Below the pieces are notes generated by a model. It saw only the letters and a list, made by a program, of their open reading frames with translations. It had not been told where the DNA came from and searched no databases. A stretch of DNA of 64,000 nucleotides from NCBI GenBank assembly GCA_900550445.1, contig URSF01000003.1:39731-103730 (forward strand). Direction: 5' to 3'. Numbering within the stretch: position 1 is the stretch's first letter; every line of letters starts with the position of its first letter. Of this stretch, positions 60,728-64,000 are shown one piece after another. The translations under genes and the position numbers were made by a program. Source of the stretch: an uncultured Rhodospirillaceae bacterium. GTDB lineage: Bacteria > Pseudomonadota > Alphaproteobacteria > CAAGCB01 > CAG-977.

Positions 60728-61264
60728 ATACCTACAGATACGACACAGGCATCGCCCACCCGTGAGGGGCCGCGTGCCAACACAGACATTACGGCAAAAG
60801 AAGTCCGCCTGATCGGCGCCGACGGAGAAAACGTCGGAATTGTTTCCGTGCGCGAAGCATTAAAGCTGGCCGACGAAGCGGGATTGGATTTAATTGAAAT
60901 TTCGCCGAACGCTAATCCGCCCGTCTGCAAAATTCTGGATCTGGGCAAATACCGCTATGAACAGCAAAAGAAAAAAGCGGAAGCGCGCAAAAACCAGAAA
61001 GTTGTGGAAATCAAGGAAATCAAGTTGAGCCCCAATATTGACACGCATGATTACGAAGTCAAACTGCGCAGCGCCCAGCGCTTTATTTCCGAAGGCAATA
61101 AAGTAAAATTTACTTTGCGTTTCCGCGGCCGTGAAATGGCTTATATGGAGCAAGGCGAAGAAATCATGGCCCGTGTTGTTGAAGATTCGGATTTATATGC
61201 AAAAATCGAACAGCCTGCCAAGTTGGAAGGAAAGCAGATTACAATGGTCATCGTGCCGAAATAG
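60728..61264 (+). CDS. infC: translation initiation factor IF-3, ATA start codon
   Basis: IF-3 has 178 residues from the proposed start. The N-terminal domain is ITAKEVRLIGADGENVGIVSVREALKLADEAGLDLIEISPNANPPVCKI, the C-terminal KVVEIKEIKLSPNIDTHDYEVKLRSAQRFISEGNKVKFTLRFRGREM. No ATG, GTG or TTG opens this frame early enough; the first normal start (GTG at 60848) would cut off a conserved part. An ATA at 60728 is preceded by a GGAGG with 6-base spacing. A rare start is typical of infC, which controls its own translation. No rpmI or rplT follows; the next gene is convergent. Confidence 0.9.
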   Translation: MPTDTTQASPTREGPRANTDITAKEVRLIGADGENVGIVSVREALKLADEAGLDLIEISPNANPPVCKILDLGKYRYEQQKKKAEARKNQKVVEIKEIKLSPNIDTHDYEVKLRSAQRFISEGNKVKFTLRFRGREMAYMEQGEEIMARVVEDSDLYAKIEQPAKLEGKQITMVIVPK

Positions 61265-61278
61265 TCTTCTTTATATCG

Positions 61279-61309
61279 AAAAAGCCCCGCGTTGCCGCGG
61301 GGTTTTTTA
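61279..61309 (+). terminator. terminator of infC
   Basis: The stem AAAGCCCCGCG / CGCGGGGTTTT has a 4-base loop and is followed by a T run, 15 bases after the infC stop. Confidence 0.85.
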
Positions 61310-61330
61310 TAAATAAAACGTATTTTTTCA

Positions 61331-61362
61331 AAAAAACAGCGGGAATATCCCGCTGTTCTTTT
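61331..61362 (-). terminator. terminator of the hydA-rubrerythrin operon
   Basis: The stem ACAGCGGGA / TCCCGCTGT is flanked by A and T runs. On the minus strand it lies about 24 bases after the rubrerythrin stop and ends in a T run. Confidence 0.8.
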
Positions 61363-61385
61363 TCACGTTAAAAATTTTAACCGAA

Positions 61386-62048
61386 TTAATAATTTTCGGC
61401 ATGAACTTCAAAATAGCTTTGCGGGTGGCTGCATACCGGACAGATATCCGGCGCTTTCGTTCCCACGACGATGTGACCGCAGTTTCTGCATTCCCAGACC
61501 TTAACTTCACTTTTGGCGAAAACGGCCGCGGTTTCAACGTTTTTCAACAAAGCACGGTAACGTTCTTCGTGATGTTTTTCAATTTCACCGACCATGCGGA
61601 ACTTTGCAGCCAGTTCGGGAAAGCCTTCTTCTTCGGCAGTTTTGGCAAACCCGTCATACATATCGGTCCATTCGTAATTTTCCCCGGCAGCCGCGGCAGC
61701 CAGATTTTGGGCGGTATCCCCGATACCGGACAATTCTTTGAACCACAATTTCGCATGTTCTTTTTCGTTATCGGCCGTTTTCAAAAACAGACCGGCAATT
61801 TGTTCATAGCCTTCTTTTTTGGCGACGGAGGCAAAATAGGTATATTTGTTTCTGGCCTGAGATTCTCCGGCAAAGGCGGCTTCAAGATTTTTTTCCGTCT
61901 GCGTTCCGGCATATTTATTGCCCGGTTTTTCATCGTCCATTTTTTCAAATTTGGACGCGGGCTGTTTGCAGACCGGACAGACGAAATCGGCCGGCAGTTC
62001 CTGGCCTTCATAGATATAACCGCAAACTTTGCATTTCCATTTGCTCAT
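61386..62048 (-). CDS. rubrerythrin with two rubredoxin domains (internal start of the hydA frame)
   Basis: This 220-residue protein may be made from its own ATG at 62048, which has AAAGGAG seven to eight bases upstream. It has an N-terminal rubredoxin (CKVCGYIYEG, CPVCKQP), a ferritin-like diiron domain (ESQARNKYTYFAS, EKEHAKLW, EEEGFPELA, EIEKHHEERYRALL) and a C-terminal rubredoxin (CRNCGHIVV, CPVCSHP). Rubrerythrins reduce hydrogen peroxide in anaerobes. The reading frame is not separated from hydA by a stop codon, so this is listed both as a separate product and as part of the fusion below. Confidence 0.75.
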   Translation of the reverse strand: MSKWKCKVCGYIYEGQELPADFVCPVCKQPASKFEKMDDEKPGNKYAGTQTEKNLEAAFAGESQARNKYTYFASVAKKEGYEQIAGLFLKTADNEKEHAKLWFKELSGIGDTAQNLAAAAAGENYEWTDMYDGFAKTAEEEGFPELAAKFRMVGEIEKHHEERYRALLKNVETAAVFAKSEVKVWECRNCGHIVVGTKAPDICPVCSHPQSYFEVHAENY

Positions 62049-63431
62049 GTTTTTAACTCCTTTTAAATTAATTATCATACTTTTGTCTTCATAAACGGTA
62101 TGAAGCATTTTTTCGGCCGTTTCGCTTAACGGCGTACCGTAAAATTCTGCGTATACCTGTTTGATATACGGATTTTCATGACTTTTTCGCACGTTCATAG
62201 CGGCGTCTTTCGCATATAATCCGGAAATTCTGGCTCGGCGAACCTGATCGGCATTTTTTGCAAAATCTTTAGGCTGGCCGCCCCCGCCGATACAACCGCC
62301 CGGACAGGTCATGACTTCGATAAAGTGATATTGTTTTTTTCCCTGCCGCAGCCGTTCAATCAACCGGCGGGCATTGGCCGTTCCATAAACAACCGCAACG
62401 TTGATTTCCAAATCTTTGATTTTCAAAGACGCTTCACGCACACCGTCGTACCCGCGTACGGGCTGCAGGTTATATAATAAATCAGGCGCTTTTTCCGCGG
62501 TCAGATATTCATAGGCCGTCCTTAACGCCGCTTCCATAACGCCGCCGGTATTACCGAAAATCACGCCTGCTCCCGACGCCTGCCCCATCAAATTGTCATA
62601 AGCGCTGTCTGTTAAAGCGGCGAAATCAATTTGTTCTTCCTTTGCCCAGCGAGCCAGTTCCCGGGTCGTTATGACAAAATCCATGTCTTTCATTGAGCTT
62701 TGCCCGTAATAATCCGCGGCCGCATGCATTTCCCCGCGCCGGATTTCGTATTTTTTTGCCGTACACGGCGTCAGGGCGACATTGACAATTTTAGTCGGAT
62801 CAATTCCGTTTTTCCGAGCAAAATATGTTTTAATTGTCGGCCCCTGCATACCGATAGGGCTTTTGGCGGAAGATAAATGGGGCAGCAATTCCGGATAATA
62901 GATTTCCGCAAACTTCACCCAGGCCGGACAGCAGCTGGTAAATTGAGGCAGAGGCCCTTTTCCTTTAGTTATTCTTTCAACCAGCTCAGAAGCTTCCTCG
63001 ACAATTGTCAGATCAGCGGCGAAATTCGTATCCAGCACATAATCGACTCCCAGCTTTCGCAGCAGGGCGACCATTTTCCCTTCGACAAAATCACCGGCAG
63101 GCAACCCGAATTCTTCGCCCAAAGCAACGCGAACGGACGGCGAAGTGCTGACAATAACAATTTTATCAGAATCCAAAACGGCTTTTTTAACGTCTTCGTA
63201 TTCATATTTTTCCGTAATACTGTCGACAGGACAAACATTGGCGCATTGGCCGCAGTTAATGCAAACAGCTTTGCCGCCTGTTTGTTCAAACGTATAAGTA
63301 CCGTGGACACCGATGTCTTTCGTACAGACGTTTTTGCACATACCGCATTTGATACATTTGCTTTCGTCCCGGACGATACTGAGATTGTCCGATTCGATAG
63401 GAACCCTGACATTTAAATCCATATGCTTCAC
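61386..63431 (-). CDS. [FeFe] hydrogenase fused in frame to rubrerythrin
   Basis: This is a 681-residue open frame. Residues 1-75 carry two [4Fe-4S] motifs (CIKCGMCKNVC, CINCGQCANVCP). The H-cluster domain has L1 FTSCCPAW (164-171), L2 TPCTAKKYE (221-229; Thr where Met is common) and L3 EVMTCPGGCIGGGGQP (372-387). The hydrogenase would normally end near 455; the frame then passes through a linker that looks like untranslated leader DNA and enters rubrerythrin at residue 462. The GTG at 63431 overlaps the perR TGA (GTGA) and has GGGAG upstream; an ATG follows 9 bases later. No maturase genes are in the window. Confidence 0.85.
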   Translation of the reverse strand: MKHMDLNVRVPIESDNLSIVRDESKCIKCGMCKNVCTKDIGVHGTYTFEQTGGKAVCINCGQCANVCPVDSITEKYEYEDVKKAVLDSDKIVIVSTSPSVRVALGEEFGLPAGDFVEGKMVALLRKLGVDYVLDTNFAADLTIVEEASELVERITKGKGPLPQFTSCCPAWVKFAEIYYPELLPHLSSAKSPIGMQGPTIKTYFARKNGIDPTKIVNVALTPCTAKKYEIRRGEMHAAADYYGQSSMKDMDFVITTRELARWAKEEQIDFAALTDSAYDNLMGQASGAGVIFGNTGGVMEAALRTAYEYLTAEKAPDLLYNLQPVRGYDGVREASLKIKDLEINVAVVYGTANARRLIERLRQGKKQYHFIEVMTCPGGCIGGGGQPKDFAKNADQVRRARISGLYAKDAAMNVRKSHENPYIKQVYAEFYGTPLSETAEKMLHTVYEDKSMIINLKGVKNMSKWKCKVCGYIYEGQELPADFVCPVCKQPASKFEKMDDEKPGNKYAGTQTEKNLEAAFAGESQARNKYTYFASVAKKEGYEQIAGLFLKTADNEKEHAKLWFKELSGIGDTAQNLAAAAAGENYEWTDMYDGFAKTAEEEGFPELAAKFRMVGEIEKHHEERYRALLKNVETAAVFAKSEVKVWECRNCGHIVVGTKAPDICPVCSHPQSYFEVHAENY

Positions 63432-63814
63432 TTGTTATTTCTCCCTGCTGTTTTTTCTGTTTCCAGGCACGACGGGCAAACATAATTCATTTTTAAATCA
63501 TAGGACAAAATCCGAATTCCCGTTTCCCGACACAGCCGCTCGGTCAAATCCGGCAACGTGATATCGGATAAACGTCCGCAGCTTCGGCAAACCAAATGGT
63601 CATGGCGCACAATTTTGTCATAACGATCCGGACACCCTTCAATTGACACTTTTCTGATCAGTCCTTGACGGTACAAAGCTGATAAATTGTTATAAACCGT
63701 CGCAAGAACAACCCCGGCATTGATTTCCTTTAAACGTAAATAGATTTGTTCCGCCGTTAAATGATCGTGCGAAGTATTGACCATATTCAAAATCAGCCGC
63801 GCGTTCTTTGTCAT
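63428..63814 (-). CDS. Fur-family repressor, PerR-like
   Basis: This 128-residue Fur-family protein has the winged-helix part TAEQIYLRLKEINAGVVLATVYNNLSALYRQGLIRKV and the metal region RHDHLVCRSCGRLSDI, with CPSC near the C-terminus as a structural zinc site (CxxC pairs). The HDHLVC motif and the lack of a long His-rich region are more like PerR than Fur, but this is not certain. It heads the operon with hydA and rubrerythrin, so control by peroxide or iron is likely. A Fur-type box lies upstream. Confidence 0.9.
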   Translation of the reverse strand: MTKNARLILNMVNTSHDHLTAEQIYLRLKEINAGVVLATVYNNLSALYRQGLIRKVSIEGCPDRYDKIVRHDHLVCRSCGRLSDITLPDLTERLCRETGIRILSYDLKMNYVCPSCLETEKTAGRNNK

Positions 63815-63835
63815 TCCCGTTCCTAAAATTAGAAT

Positions 63836-63848
63836 TAGAATAATTCTA
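63836..63848 (-). promoter_or_regulatory. Fur/PerR-type operator
   Basis: A perfect 13-base inverted repeat, TAGAATAATTCTA, lies about 22 bases upstream of the perR start and resembles the PerR/Fur box. A related half-site occurs again near 63880. Confidence 0.6.
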
Positions 63849-63963
63849 TTTATATCATATTCAGAAATATGTCAATCAGATTATTCTAAAAAAGATTTAG
63901 CCGGAAAACGCCGTCAGTTGTTTTTGTCCCGCTTTCAAATGTTACAGTTTTGTTAAAAATATG

Positions 63964-63975
63964 CCCCCCCCCCCC
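63964..63975. repeat. 12-C homopolymer tract
   Basis: Twelve C bases lie between ATG and ATGTTTTTG near the window end. No gene can be assigned here because the window stops. Confidence 0.6.
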
Positions 63976-64000
63976 ATGTTTTTGTAGAAGAGCCCTTCTG

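Overview
The window looks like a chromosomal segment of an anaerobic, probably gut-dwelling alphaproteobacterium with a didermic envelope. Three things suggest this: the gene orders nuoN-birA-rnj and lptC-lptA-lptB-rpoN-hpf-ptsN, which are typical of Alphaproteobacteria; KDO and Lpt genes for LPS; and an operon for a PerR-type repressor, an [FeFe] hydrogenase and rubrerythrin, which points to an oxygen-sensitive fermentative life. No rRNA, CRISPR array or intact insertion sequence was seen. Three tRNA genes (Ser-GCU, Ala-CGC, Leu-CAG) are present, all on the minus strand.

Layout. 1-2.5 kb: a small phasin-like ORF, tRNA-Ser and lineage-specific hypotheticals, one with an internal duplication. 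2.5-6.5 kb: gatCAB and a YhhQ-type transporter. 6.6-11.6 kb: ruvX, an MscS channel and three paralogous HExxH putative metallopeptidases that share a basic C-terminal tail. 11.6-14 kb: RNase J and biotin ligase. 14-25.4 kb: a complete-looking nuoA-N operon without nuoE and nuoF. 25.5-28.2 kb: an operon with a TraA-like helicase that has no relaxase domain, and a paralog of the protein at 2.2 kb. 28.4-34.5 kb: glgP, tyrS, anmK and an amidohydrolase. 34.6-37 kb: an ECF sigma / membrane protein / periplasmic sensor trio and an orphan ribbon-helix-helix protein. 37.2-41.9 kb: a tightly coupled operon with a methyltransferase, esterase, split transketolase, unknown protein and RidA. 41.9-48.1 kb: a DXS-like enzyme, a pentapeptide-repeat protein, an RgpF-like glycan gene with a C14 tract, an AI-2E family permease and a frameshifted secreted hydrolase. 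48.3-56.3 kb: ptsN, hpf, rpoN, lptB-A-C, kdsD, an RNase D-like nuclease and uppP. 56.4-61.3 kb: a GST, a lipoprotein, a glycosyltransferase, thrS and infC (ATA start). 61.4-63.8 kb: perR-hydA-rubrerythrin.

The most striking system is the Nuo complex. It lacks the NADH-oxidising NuoE/NuoF subunits. In addition, many residues that define the quinone site and proton path of ordinary complex I are replaced: NuoK has Gln at both key membrane Glu positions; NuoA, NuoH and NuoM also lose key carboxylates; NuoL has lost most antiporter motifs; and NuoD has lost the HPxxHG histidines and the quinone tyrosine. The cysteines for the Fe-S chain are kept. Together with the [FeFe] hydrogenase and ferredoxin-type proteins nearby, this suggests a ferredoxin-linked, possibly non-pumping or re-purposed complex. 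That is inference and is set out in the findings. A second notable item is that the hydrogenase and rubrerythrin reading frames are joined without a stop codon, while the rubrerythrin part keeps its own ribosome binding site and ATG. Homopolymer tracts that could switch genes (C14, A7, C12) are a third theme.
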